Shown piece by piece: positions 40,983 through 46,445 of a DNA stretch of 46,445 nt. The notes below the pieces were generated by a model. That model worked only from the letters and a program-made list of their open reading frames with translations, was not told the DNA's origin and searched no databases. The translations under genes and the position numbers were made by a program. This DNA comes from Belnapia moabensis DSM 16746 (GTDB lineage Bacteria; Pseudomonadota; Alphaproteobacteria; Acetobacterales; Acetobacteraceae). How positions within the stretch are numbered: position 1 is the first letter of the stretch; each line of letters begins with the position of its first letter. Where the stretch lies: contig NZ_JQKB01000044.1 of assembly GCF_000745835.1 (NCBI RefSeq), positions 1 to 46,445 of the forward strand, given 5' to 3'.

Positions 40983-41879
40983 ATGCGCGTCGGGGTGATC
41001 GGTCTGGGCAGCATGGGCATGGGCGCCGCCCTCAGCCTGGTGAAGGCGGGGGGGATGCAGGTCGCGGGCGTCGATCCGCGCGAGACGGCGCGGGCGGAAT
41101 TCGCGGCGGCCGGGGGCATTGCCGCAGCCCGCGCGGCCGATGTGCCGGAGGGGACGGAGGCCGTGCTCGTTCTCGTCGTCAACGCGCAGCAGGCGGAGGC
41201 GGCGCTGTTCGGGCCGGATGGCGCCGCGCCGCGGCTGGCGCCCGGGGCGGTGCTCATCGTCTCCTCGACCATGGCGCCGGAGGATGCGCGGCGGCTCGCG
41301 GCCAAGGCCGAAGCGATGGGCTTCCTCTATGTCGATGCGCCGGTCTCGGGCGGCGCGGTCGGGGCGCGGGCCGGGGCGATGACGGTGATGGCCTCGGGCA
41401 GCCAGACGGCGATGGCGAAGGCGGCGCCGGTCTTCGCGGCCGTGGCCAAGAAGGTCTGGACCCTCGGCGAGGCGCCCGGCCTCGGCAGCACGATGAAGGT
41501 GGTGCACCAGCTGCTGGCCGGGGTGCACATCGCCGTCGCGGCGGAGGCGATGGCGCTCGGCATCAAGTCGGGGATCGAGCCGCAGGCACTGTTCGACGTG
41601 GTGACCAATGCGGCGGGCAATTCCTGGATGTTCGAGAACCGCATGCCGCATGTGCTGGAGGGCGACGAGGCGCCGCGCTCGGCGGTCGACATCTTCGTCA
41701 AGGATCTTGGGCTGGTGACGCAGCTGGCGCGCGAGGTGGCCTTCCCGGCGCCGCTGGCGGCGCAGGCGCAGCAGCTCTTCATCTCGGCGAGCGCGCAGGG
41801 GCATGGCGGCAAGGACGATGCCTTCGTCATCCGGGCCTACCAGGCCTTGACCGGGATCAGGTTGCCGAAGGAAGGTTAG
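40983..41879 (+). CDS. L-threonate dehydrogenase-like (beta-hydroxyacid dehydrogenase family)
   Basis: This 298-residue NAD-dependent enzyme of the 3-hydroxyisobutyrate dehydrogenase family has RVGVIGLGSMGMGAALSLVKAG as the NAD site, VDAPVSGGAVGARAGAMTVMASG, and catalytic Lys172 in TMKVVHQLLAGVHI. The NAAGNSWMFENRMPHVL segment is characteristic of LtnD, which oxidises L-threonate to 2-oxo-tetronate. The companion genes of that pathway (otnK, otnC, otnI) are not next to it. It may act with the divergent SAF-domain dehydrogenase. Its stop lies just before two LexA-type boxes. Confidence 0.9.
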   Translation: MRVGVIGLGSMGMGAALSLVKAGGMQVAGVDPRETARAEFAAAGGIAAARAADVPEGTEAVLVLVVNAQQAEAALFGPDGAAPRLAPGAVLIVSSTMAPEDARRLAAKAEAMGFLYVDAPVSGGAVGARAGAMTVMASGSQTAMAKAAPVFAAVAKKVWTLGEAPGLGSTMKVVHQLLAGVHIAVAAEAMALGIKSGIEPQALFDVVTNAAGNSWMFENRMPHVLEGDEAPRSAVDIFVKDLGLVTQLAREVAFPAPLAAQAQQLFISASAQGHGGKDDAFVIRAYQALTGIRLPKEG

Positions 41880-41880
41880 G

Positions 41881-41895
41881 GAACGTCCCGCGAAC
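41881..41895 (-). promoter_or_regulatory. LexA (SOS) box 1, GAAC-N7-GAAC
   Basis: GAACGTCCCGCGAAC is the reverse complement form of the alphaproteobacterial LexA site GTTC-N7-GTTC. It lies 1 nt after the dehydrogenase stop, and its centre is 33 bp from that of box 2. It would sit directly upstream of the proposed -35 of the small downstream gene. Confidence 0.65.
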
Positions 41896-41896
41896 A

Positions 41897-41925
41897 TTAA
41901 CCCTTGATTCAAGGTTCGGTATTTG
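41897..41925 (+). promoter_or_regulatory. Candidate promoter of the 80-aa gene
   Basis: TTAACC (41897-41902; 4 of 6 matches to TTGACA) and TATTTG (41920-41925; 3 of 6 to TATAAT) are spaced by 17 nt. LexA box 2 covers the -10. Transcription would begin about 7-12 nt from the ATG, giving an almost leaderless mRNA, consistent with the lack of a Shine-Dalgarno. The perfect palindrome CCTTGA-T-TCAAGG (41902-41914) fills the spacer. Confidence 0.4.
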
Positions 41926-41928
41926 TTC
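41914..41928 (+). promoter_or_regulatory. LexA (SOS) box 2, GTTC-N7-GTTC
   Basis: GTTCGGTATTTGTTC is an exact match to the alphaproteobacterial LexA consensus GTTC-N7-GTTC, with an A/T-rich spacer as in many true sites. It ends 10 nt before the ATG of the 80-residue ORF and overlaps its likely -10, the expected place for repression. Confidence 0.75.
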
Positions 41929-41938
41929 TCATTGGCCT

Positions 41939-42181
41939 ATGCCGATAATCGATCCGCTGGACCCAAACCACATCCCTCCGCCGCCGGGCCGCCCGAAGCC
42001 AGGGCCGGTGGCGGGGGGCATCCGTATCACCGTGGTCGGCCTCGGGCCGCTGCAGGAGGCCTGCCTCGCCGGCATGCTGGCGCTGGCGCTCTCCTGGGTC
42101 TCGGCCGAATTGCTGCTCCGGGTGGAAGCGGGGCGCGAGGCGGCGCCGCGGGCGATCCTTTCCGCCGCGCTGCAACCCTAA
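41939..42181 (+). CDS. Small protein (80 aa), putative SOS-induced, one hydrophobic helix
   Basis: No family is recognised. The N-terminus is Pro-rich (DPLDPNHIPPPPGRPKPGPV, residues 5-24), followed by GGIRITVVGLGP, an Ala/Leu-rich helix at about 41-62 (ACLAGMLALALSWVSAELLLRV; one internal Glu, so amphipathic or membrane-spanning), and a short basic C-terminus. Two oppositely oriented LexA-type boxes and a candidate promoter lie immediately upstream, so expression after DNA damage is predicted. Small SOS-induced membrane peptides such as Caulobacter SidA block division; a similar role here is conjecture. Coding status rests on length, context and regulation; no Shine-Dalgarno is visible. Confidence 0.6.
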   Translation: MPIIDPLDPNHIPPPPGRPKPGPVAGGIRITVVGLGPLQEACLAGMLALALSWVSAELLLRVEAGREAAPRAILSAALQP

Positions 42182-42284
42182 ATTGCTCACTGCATCGCGT
42201 GTAGGAGCAGCGGCAGTATTGATCCATCACGACGCCCACAAAGGCCGTTCCTGGCCTGAATTGGTAGCATCGTGAGGTACAGCA

Positions 42285-43661
42285 TTGCAGTTGAATGTCC
42301 TGCTCCGCGGCCAGTCCAACGCCCAGCTCATGGGCGATTACAATGGCGGCGCCCAGGCGATGGTGAACAGGGTCGAGGAATTGCTCGGCTTCGACGGCAC
42401 CACCGATAAGGTACAACTGGAATATTCCAGCCAAGGTCGCGGCGGGAATACCGTGTTCAGCGGCACCTCGCTGCTTGGCGACTGGCTGAAGCCCGGCCCG
42501 GGGGATGAGGGCTGGGCCACCGGCAGGCTGGAGCAGAGGCTGCTCGACTATGTCGGCCATCTGCCGGCGGCGCAGAAGGCGGAGCCGACCGCCGTCGTCT
42601 GGTTCCACAGCGAGTATGACAGCCGGGATGCCGGTCTGACCCCGGCCGAGTGGGAGGGCGCGGTGCGCGGCGAGGCCGCGCAGCTCCGCGCCGCCTATGG
42701 CCAGGATGCTGCGGCGCTGTCCTACCACTTCGTCAGCGCCATTCCCTATTCCGATGGGAGCGATGCCGGCCACCAGGCGATCCGCATCGGCATGGAGGAG
42801 CTGGCGGCCGACCCGGGTTTCAACGCCCGCATCGGCGCCCGCCTGCTGGACACCGATATGAGCTTCAACAACCTCGACGGGAACTCGAAGACCCGGGACT
42901 ATGGCGGGCCGCACCAGTCCAACCCGGACGAGATGCAGACTGGCGAGCGCCTCGCTCTCTCCCTCGCGCAGGAATGGGCTGCCTATGCGAAGCCCGGCTC
43001 GCCGGTCGCGCTGGCCGGCGGCCAGATCGACGACCTCGGTCCGCAGGTGGTGCAGGCGAGCCGCGTCGGCGACCATCAGCTGGCCCTGACCGTGGCGCAT
43101 GACGCGGCGCAGGCCCTCGCCCCGCTCGACGCCGATGCCGCGCAGGGCACCGGCTGGACCGTGATCGGCGATGCCGGGGGGGCGAAGCTCGAAGCGCGCG
43201 CGGTGACGCTCACCGGCCCGGATACGCTGGTGCTCGACTTCGCCGCGTCGCTGCCGGCCGATGCGCGGCTCTACTACGGCTACGGGTACGGCCGGCTGGC
43301 CGGGGAGGATGGCAGCGGCCATGGCCATGCCGTCTATGACAACCAGGGCATGCCGATCTGGGCCGATGCGCGCGGCCTCGCGGCGGATGGCGTCATTCAT
43401 GCGCCGGTCGCGGCTTCGGCCACCCTCCAGGGCGGCGACGGGGCGGATCAATGGGTGGTGGCGCCCGGCGCCGGCGGCGCGACTGTCGTGGGTTTCACCC
43501 CGGGGGTGGATCATCTGATCTTCACCGGGATCCCTGCAGAGAGCCTCGCCGTCACGCCGGCTGCGGAGGGCGGCCTCCTAATCGTCTTCGACGCCGCCGG
43601 GCACAACTTGGCGCTACCCGGCGTCTCGGCGCTGGCGCCGGGCGACATTCTTTTCGCCTGA
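42285..43661 (+). CDS. SASA/SGNH-fold esterase-like protein with RTX-like C-terminus
   Basis: This is a 458-residue protein. The N-terminus carries GQSN (Ser11, the SGNH/sialate-O-acetylesterase block I nucleophile), a WFHSEYDS segment (Trp106, His108, Glu110, Asp112; compare WHQGExD), and a late His210 in DYGGPHQSNPDE. A beta-rich middle region follows. The last about 80 residues resemble a haemolysin-type repeat tail (LQGGDGADQWVVAP...VVGFTPGVDHLIF) ending DILFA. There is no signal peptide, so export by a type I system is plausible. The start is TTG, with GTGAGG 7 nt upstream. It probably removes acyl groups from a surface or extracellular glycan; substrate unknown. Confidence 0.78.
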   Translation: MQLNVLLRGQSNAQLMGDYNGGAQAMVNRVEELLGFDGTTDKVQLEYSSQGRGGNTVFSGTSLLGDWLKPGPGDEGWATGRLEQRLLDYVGHLPAAQKAEPTAVVWFHSEYDSRDAGLTPAEWEGAVRGEAAQLRAAYGQDAAALSYHFVSAIPYSDGSDAGHQAIRIGMEELAADPGFNARIGARLLDTDMSFNNLDGNSKTRDYGGPHQSNPDEMQTGERLALSLAQEWAAYAKPGSPVALAGGQIDDLGPQVVQASRVGDHQLALTVAHDAAQALAPLDADAAQGTGWTVIGDAGGAKLEARAVTLTGPDTLVLDFAASLPADARLYYGYGYGRLAGEDGSGHGHAVYDNQGMPIWADARGLAADGVIHAPVAASATLQGGDGADQWVVAPGAGGATVVGFTPGVDHLIFTGIPAESLAVTPAAEGGLLIVFDAAGHNLALPGVSALAPGDILFA

Positions 43662-43732
43662 GCCTAGCGATCTTCGCGCTTCGCTAACCATCGCGGCGGC
43701 AGATTGGCGGCGCCCCAGAATGGAGCCGCCGC

Positions 43733-44315
43733 GTGAACGCCATGACCGAGACCGGGCTGTTCCCCGCCATGAGCGCGGAGGAGCAGGCCCTGCTCGCCGC
43801 CGCCGCCGCCGGCCGGCGCGTCGGGCTGGAATTCGGTTGCGGCGGCAGCACCGGGCTGTTGCTCGCCACCGGCCTTCCCAGCCTGCTCTCCATCGACAGC
43901 GACCGCGCCTGGCTCGAGCGCGTCGCCGCCGCCAATGCCTGCGCCATGGGCGAAGGCCGGCTGCGCCTGCTGCATGTCGATCTCGGCCCGACCGGGCCCT
44001 GGGGCTATCCCATCGATGCCGCCAGCCTGCCGCGCTGGCCCGCCTATTGGCGCGACCCCTGGGAGGCTGCCGGCGAGGTCGATTTCGTGCTGGTCGACGG
44101 GCGATTCCGCGTTGGCAGGGCGGCCGCGGCTTGCGTCGGGCGCGCTGCTGCTGGTGCACGATTTCTGGGACCGCGCCGTCTACCGCGCCCCGCTGCTTCG
44201 CCATTTCGACCTGGCGGGCAGTGCCGGCACCCTGGCCTTGCTGACGCCGAAACCGATGCCCGACCCGGCGATGCTTTCGGTCGACCTCATTGCCCATGCC
44301 TTCGACCCTGGGTGA
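43733..44315 (+). pseudogene. Methyltransferase-like protein gene, apparently frameshifted
   Basis: The N-terminal half (GTG 43733, GGAG 7 nt upstream) reads LEFGCGGSTGLLLATGLPSLLSIDSDRAWLERV, a SAM-binding-like start, through VDFVLVDGRFRV. After about 44132-44141 the frame loses sense, while the next frame continues with SGALLLVHDFWDRAVYRAPLLRHFDLAG and LALLTPKPMPDP to a stop at 44315. The two parts together make a normal protein of about 190 residues. A one-base insertion (or two-base loss) is needed to join them. This could be a real mutation, a sequencing error or programmed slippage; no slippery heptamer was recognised. It lies just upstream of flagellin. Confidence 0.65.
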
Positions 44316-44381
44316 GGCGTGTAATTTCGGCTCGCGCCTTAACCGCCTTTTCACTCCCGAGGTGGAGACTGTTCGCATGGT

Positions 44382-44396
44382 CCCGGACGAGCCGGG
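44382..44396 (+). promoter_or_regulatory. Hairpin in flagellin 5' leader
   Basis: CCCGG-ACGAG-CCGGG forms a perfect 5-bp stem with a 5-nt loop, 24 nt upstream of the flagellin ATG and just before its GAGGGAAAA ribosome-binding region. In Caulobacter and relatives flagellin mRNA leaders are targets of FlbT/FlaF control, so it is a candidate site. Confidence 0.35.
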
Positions 44397-44420
44397 CCAG
44401 CGACCAGAGGGAAAACCCGC

Positions 44421-45254
44421 ATGCCGCTGAATTCCGTCATCACCAACGCCGGCGCCCAGGTAGCGCTGGCCTCCTTCAACAAGACCGCCGAAGCGCTCAC
44501 CGTGACGCAGAAGCGGATCTCCACCGGCTATCGCGTCGCCGACGGGAAGGATGACGGCGCCGCCTTCGCCGTCGCCGAGCGCGTGCGCGGCGAGATCGCG
44601 GCGAACACCTCGGCCAATGAGCAGCTCGGCGGCGCCAAGGGGCTGATCGACGTCACTTCGGCCAGCCTGCAGAACGTCGCCAATACCCTGCAGAAGCTGC
44701 AGACGGTGACGGTGAAGCTGGCCGACGGCACCATCTCCGGCGAGCAGCGGACGCAGTATCAGAACCAGGCGAAGGAACTGACGAACAACATCAAGTCCTT
44801 CATCAAGGACGCGACCTACAACGGCACCAACGTGCTGGACGATCCGGGCACCCTCGCCAACCAGGTGGTGCGCAACGGCAAGGGTGAGACCTACAGCTTC
44901 AGCGGCTACAAGGCGATCACCGGCATCTTCAACGAGGACTCCGCAGCCAATACCTGGTCGCGGGCCGATGCCTCCAACGCGCTGACCAAGTCCGGCAAGA
45001 TTTCGACGGCCATCACCAACACGCTCAGCCAGCTGAACAATTTTGGCAGCTACTCCAACTTCATCGATAGCCAGATCAACTACAACAAGTCGAAGATGGA
45101 CGCGCAGCAGGCCGGCATCGGCGCGCTGGTCGATGCCGACCTGGCGAAGGAATCGGCGACGCTGCAATCGCTGCAAATTCGCCAGCAGCTCGGCACGCAG
45201 GCGCTGTCGATCGCCAATCAGGCGCCGCAGACGCTGCTGAGCCTGTTCCGCTAA
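44421..45254 (+). CDS. Flagellin
   Basis: This is a 277-residue flagellin. The D0/D1 N-terminal coiled region (SVITNAGAQVALASFNKTAEALTVTQKRISTGYRVADGKDDGAAFAVAERVR) and the C-terminal region (SKMDAQQAGIGALVDADLAKESATLQSLQIRQQLGTQALSIANQAPQTLLSLFR) are well conserved. The central part is short, with no large D2/D3 domains, as in many alphaproteobacterial flagellins. No signal peptide is expected; export is by the flagellar type III system. A GAGGGAAAA lies 7 nt or so before the ATG. flaF follows, separated by a strong hairpin. No clear sigma-54 or sigma-28 promoter was found upstream. Confidence 0.95.
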   Translation: MPLNSVITNAGAQVALASFNKTAEALTVTQKRISTGYRVADGKDDGAAFAVAERVRGEIAANTSANEQLGGAKGLIDVTSASLQNVANTLQKLQTVTVKLADGTISGEQRTQYQNQAKELTNNIKSFIKDATYNGTNVLDDPGTLANQVVRNGKGETYSFSGYKAITGIFNEDSAANTWSRADASNALTKSGKISTAITNTLSQLNNFGSYSNFIDSQINYNKSKMDAQQAGIGALVDADLAKESATLQSLQIRQQLGTQALSIANQAPQTLLSLFR

Positions 45255-45266
45255 GGCGGCGGCCGA

Positions 45267-45285
45267 GGCCGGCAGGAGGCCGGCC
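45267..45285 (+). terminator. Strong hairpin between flagellin and flaF
   Basis: GGCCGGC-AGGAG-GCCGGCC is a perfect 7-bp all-GC stem with the purine loop AGGAG, 13 nt after the flagellin stop. There is no U-tract. It could stabilise the flagellin mRNA 3' end or lower read-through into flaF, giving unequal expression of the two. Confidence 0.45.
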
Positions 45286-45327
45286 CGTGGCTGAGGCCGC
45301 GCACCCCTCCAGGAAGGAATGCTGCGC

Positions 45328-45675
45328 ATGAACCCCGAGACCGAGACCCAAGCCAATCGCGGCGCCGCCGCCTATCGCCGCCGCCTGTCGACGCGGCAGA
45401 TGGAGGCCGAGGTCTTCGCCCGCGCCAACCGCGCCATCCGCGAGAGCCACGATGGTGGCCCGCTCGCCCGCGCCCGCGCCGTCGCCGACAACCGCCGGCT
45501 CTGGGATGCCGTGCAGGCCGCGGTGGTCGACCCGGGCAACGCCCTGCCAACCGAGCTGCGCGCCAGCATCGCCGGCGTCGCCATGGCGGTGCTGCGCGAA
45601 TGTGGGACGGAGCAGCCCGATCTCGACTTCATCGCCGAGATGAACGACCACTTTGCCGCCGCGCTCTGGCGCTGA
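45328..45675 (+). CDS. flaF: Flagellin biosynthesis regulator FlaF
   Basis: This 115-residue protein of the FlaF family is required for flagellin synthesis or secretion in alphaproteobacteria, where it works against the repressor FlbT. Conserved segments are the helical N-terminus (ANRGAAAYRRRLSTRQMEAEVFARANRAI), then ADNRRLWDAVQAAVVDPGNALPTELRASIAGVAMAVLREC. ATG 45328 is preferred to ATG 45319 because AGGAAGGA is 9 nt away, whereas it abuts the earlier ATG. It directly follows flagellin. Confidence 0.9.
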   Translation: MNPETETQANRGAAAYRRRLSTRQMEAEVFARANRAIRESHDGGPLARARAVADNRRLWDAVQAAVVDPGNALPTELRASIAGVAMAVLRECGTEQPDLDFIAEMNDHFAAALWR

Positions 45676-45688
45676 GGAGAGGAATGCG

Positions 45689-46135
45689 ATGACCATTCCC
45701 GCCGCGCCCGATGCGTTGCTTGGTGCCCGCCTCCATGCCGGCGCCCGCCAGTTGCTGCAGGATCGCCGGCCGGAGGAGGCGCTGCCGATGCTCGACCGGC
45801 TCGCCCGGCTGCCCGGGCTGGCCGCGGCCGCCGCACTGATGCGGGCGGAGGCGCTCGCCACGCTGGAGCGCCTGCCGGAGGCCGAGACGGCGGCTGATCA
45901 GGCCCTCGCCGCAGATCCCGAATGGTCTGCTGCGCGGCAGATCCGCGCCCGCATCCGTCTTGCCCGCGGCGAGGTGAAGCAGGGCATCGACGATGCCGCA
46001 GCGGCGGTGATGGCAACGCCCTGGGACCCCGCAGCGAAGGCGCTGCTCGGTACCGCCCTGCTCGAGATCCGCTGCTTTGACGAGGCGATCTGGTTTCTGA
46101 ACGAGGCGATAAGCTTGAGTTTGCACATGCTGTGA
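45689..46135 (+). CDS. Tetratricopeptide-repeat protein in flagellin locus
   Basis: This 148-residue, all-helical, Ala/Arg-rich protein has TPR-like units: ARQLLQDRRPEEALPMLDRLARL, MRAEALATLERLPEAETAADQALAADPEWSAARQIRARIRLARGEVKQGIDDAAAAVMATPWDP, and a last unit FDEAIWFLNEAI. There is no signal peptide. GAGGAGAGGA lies about 6 nt upstream, and it starts 13 nt after flaF. In other alphaproteobacteria flbT occurs near flaF; here a TPR gene stands in that place. It could be a chaperone or glycosylation partner for flagellin, which is speculative. The last residues (SLSLHML) look abrupt and AT-richer, so the C-terminus may be truncated. Confidence 0.82.
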   Translation: MTIPAAPDALLGARLHAGARQLLQDRRPEEALPMLDRLARLPGLAAAAALMRAEALATLERLPEAETAADQALAADPEWSAARQIRARIRLARGEVKQGIDDAAAAVMATPWDPAAKALLGTALLEIRCFDEAIWFLNEAISLSLHML

Positions 46136-46146
46136 CGATCTCGTCA
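46133..46146. repeat. Palindrome carrying both convergent stop codons
   Basis: TGACGA-TC-TCGTCA is a perfect 6-bp inverted repeat. Its first three bases are the TGA stop of the TPR gene, and its last three, read on the minus strand, are the TGA stop of the small hypothetical gene. Confidence 0.45.
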
Positions 46147-46437
46147 TGATGCATGGATCCAGAAAAAGCCCTCGGCGGCGATAAAGGCGAGAGCGTCGTC
46201 GAGCGGCATGACCTCGCGGCCGAACGGGCCCGGGTTGCCCCAAGCCTCGCGGCGCCACCAGAGAACCTGAACTCTGTCACCCTGGCCGGTTAGGCGCAGC
46301 CGGGCGACAGGTCCGCCGGTGCGCTGGCTGTAGAGCGTGTAGCCCCTGTTGGCGCGCACCACCTCGATGCCACCGCGCCCGGCTGGCCAGGGGTAGGCCT
46401 CGATCCGGGCGCGCAGGTCATCTGGGGTGCTGGCCAT
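46144..46437 (-). CDS. Small hypothetical protein (97 aa), DUF3024-like features
   Basis: This 97-residue protein begins MASTPDDLRARIEAYPW, with core PVARLRLTGQGDRVQVLWWRREAWGNPGPFG and VMPLDDALAFIAAEGFFWIHAS at the C-terminus. The PVARLR strand, the paired tryptophans and the FW ending recall DUF3024 proteins, but the match is loose and made by eye. GAAGG lies 4-5 nt before the ATG. It is convergent with the TPR gene. No function can be assigned. Confidence 0.6.
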   Translation of the reverse strand: MASTPDDLRARIEAYPWPAGRGGIEVVRANRGYTLYSQRTGGPVARLRLTGQGDRVQVLWWRREAWGNPGPFGREVMPLDDALAFIAAEGFFWIHAS

Positions 46438-46445
46438 GAGCCTTC

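Noticed and set aside
44316-44420. Sigma-54 or sigma-28 promoter for flagellin
   Set aside because: Searched for TGGCAC-N5-TTGC and GCCGATAA-like elements; no acceptable match found.
46144-46437. Transposon-associated gene
   Set aside because: The protein has no transposase motifs and no terminal repeats were found near the window end.
1-46445. CRISPR array, prophage or insertion sequence
   Set aside because: No regularly spaced repeats, transposase, integrase or phage structural genes were seen anywhere in the window.

Overview
The window is very GC-rich and densely coded, with strong third-position G/C bias and many GTG starts overlapping the previous stop (GTGA/ATGA junctions). Gene content (RibBX-type riboflavin gene, IHF-alpha plus MerR behind plsX-fabH, CBP3-type cytochrome bc1 chaperone, FlaF with a short flagellin, Bug-type solute-binding protein, GTTC-N7-GTTC boxes) points to an aerobic, motile alphaproteobacterium, most likely an Acetobacteraceae/Roseomonas-like chromosome. 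I see no insertion sequence, prophage, CRISPR array or rRNA. One tRNA, tRNA-Pro(GGG), is present.

Layout. 1-1.7 kb: end of a DUF4214 surface or secreted protein, a secreted glutathione peroxidase and a sulfite-oxidase-like molybdoenzyme. 2-7.5 kb: housekeeping block with tRNA-Pro, MerR, ihfA, a PH-domain gene, fabH, plsX, rpmF, yceD and CBP3, then divergent bamE. 7.6-9.5 kb: a mannitol-1-phosphate-dehydrogenase-like gene overlapping a HAD phosphatase gene, with a palindrome-containing promoter region. 9.9-16.1 kb: riboflavin operon ribD-ribE-ribBX-ribH followed by nusB, thiL and an MFS exporter. 16.1-20.4 kb: an OmpR/EnvZ-type two-component system divergent from a fasciclin protein and a DegP-type protease, probably an envelope-stress unit. 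20.6-25.8 kb: an amidase, a compact rut-like pyrimidine-degradation operon and a Bcr/CflA exporter. 25.7-31 kb: a soluble chemotaxis-receptor-like protein and a four-gene acyl-CoA operon whose thiolase-like, DUF35-like and crotonase-fold members lack canonical catalytic or metal-binding residues. 31-33.8 kb: a ketogluconate/L-idonate interconversion module. 33.9-39.6 kb: a tightly coupled operon (MDR reductase, hotdog thioesterase, acyl-CoA ligase, Bug protein, MmgE/PrpD, GNAT). 39.5-41.9 kb: a divergent pair of sugar-acid-type dehydrogenases. 41.9-42.2 kb: two LexA-type boxes in front of an 80-residue, possibly membrane-active protein. 42.3-46.4 kb: an SGNH/SASA-fold protein with an RTX-like tail, a frameshifted methyltransferase-like gene, flagellin, flaF, a TPR protein and a small hypothetical gene.

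The best candidate for something undescribed is the 80-residue protein preceded by two oppositely oriented alphaproteobacterial SOS boxes (41881-42181): a possible small SOS-induced membrane effector, comparable in logic to Caulobacter SidA but apparently unrelated in sequence. Others worth a look are the split mannitol-1-phosphate dehydrogenase/phosphatase pair, the acyl-CoA operon with atypical active sites, the inverted chemotaxis receptor, and the flagellin locus with a TPR gene where flbT might be expected. All functional statements come from reading translated sequence by eye; no database search was run.
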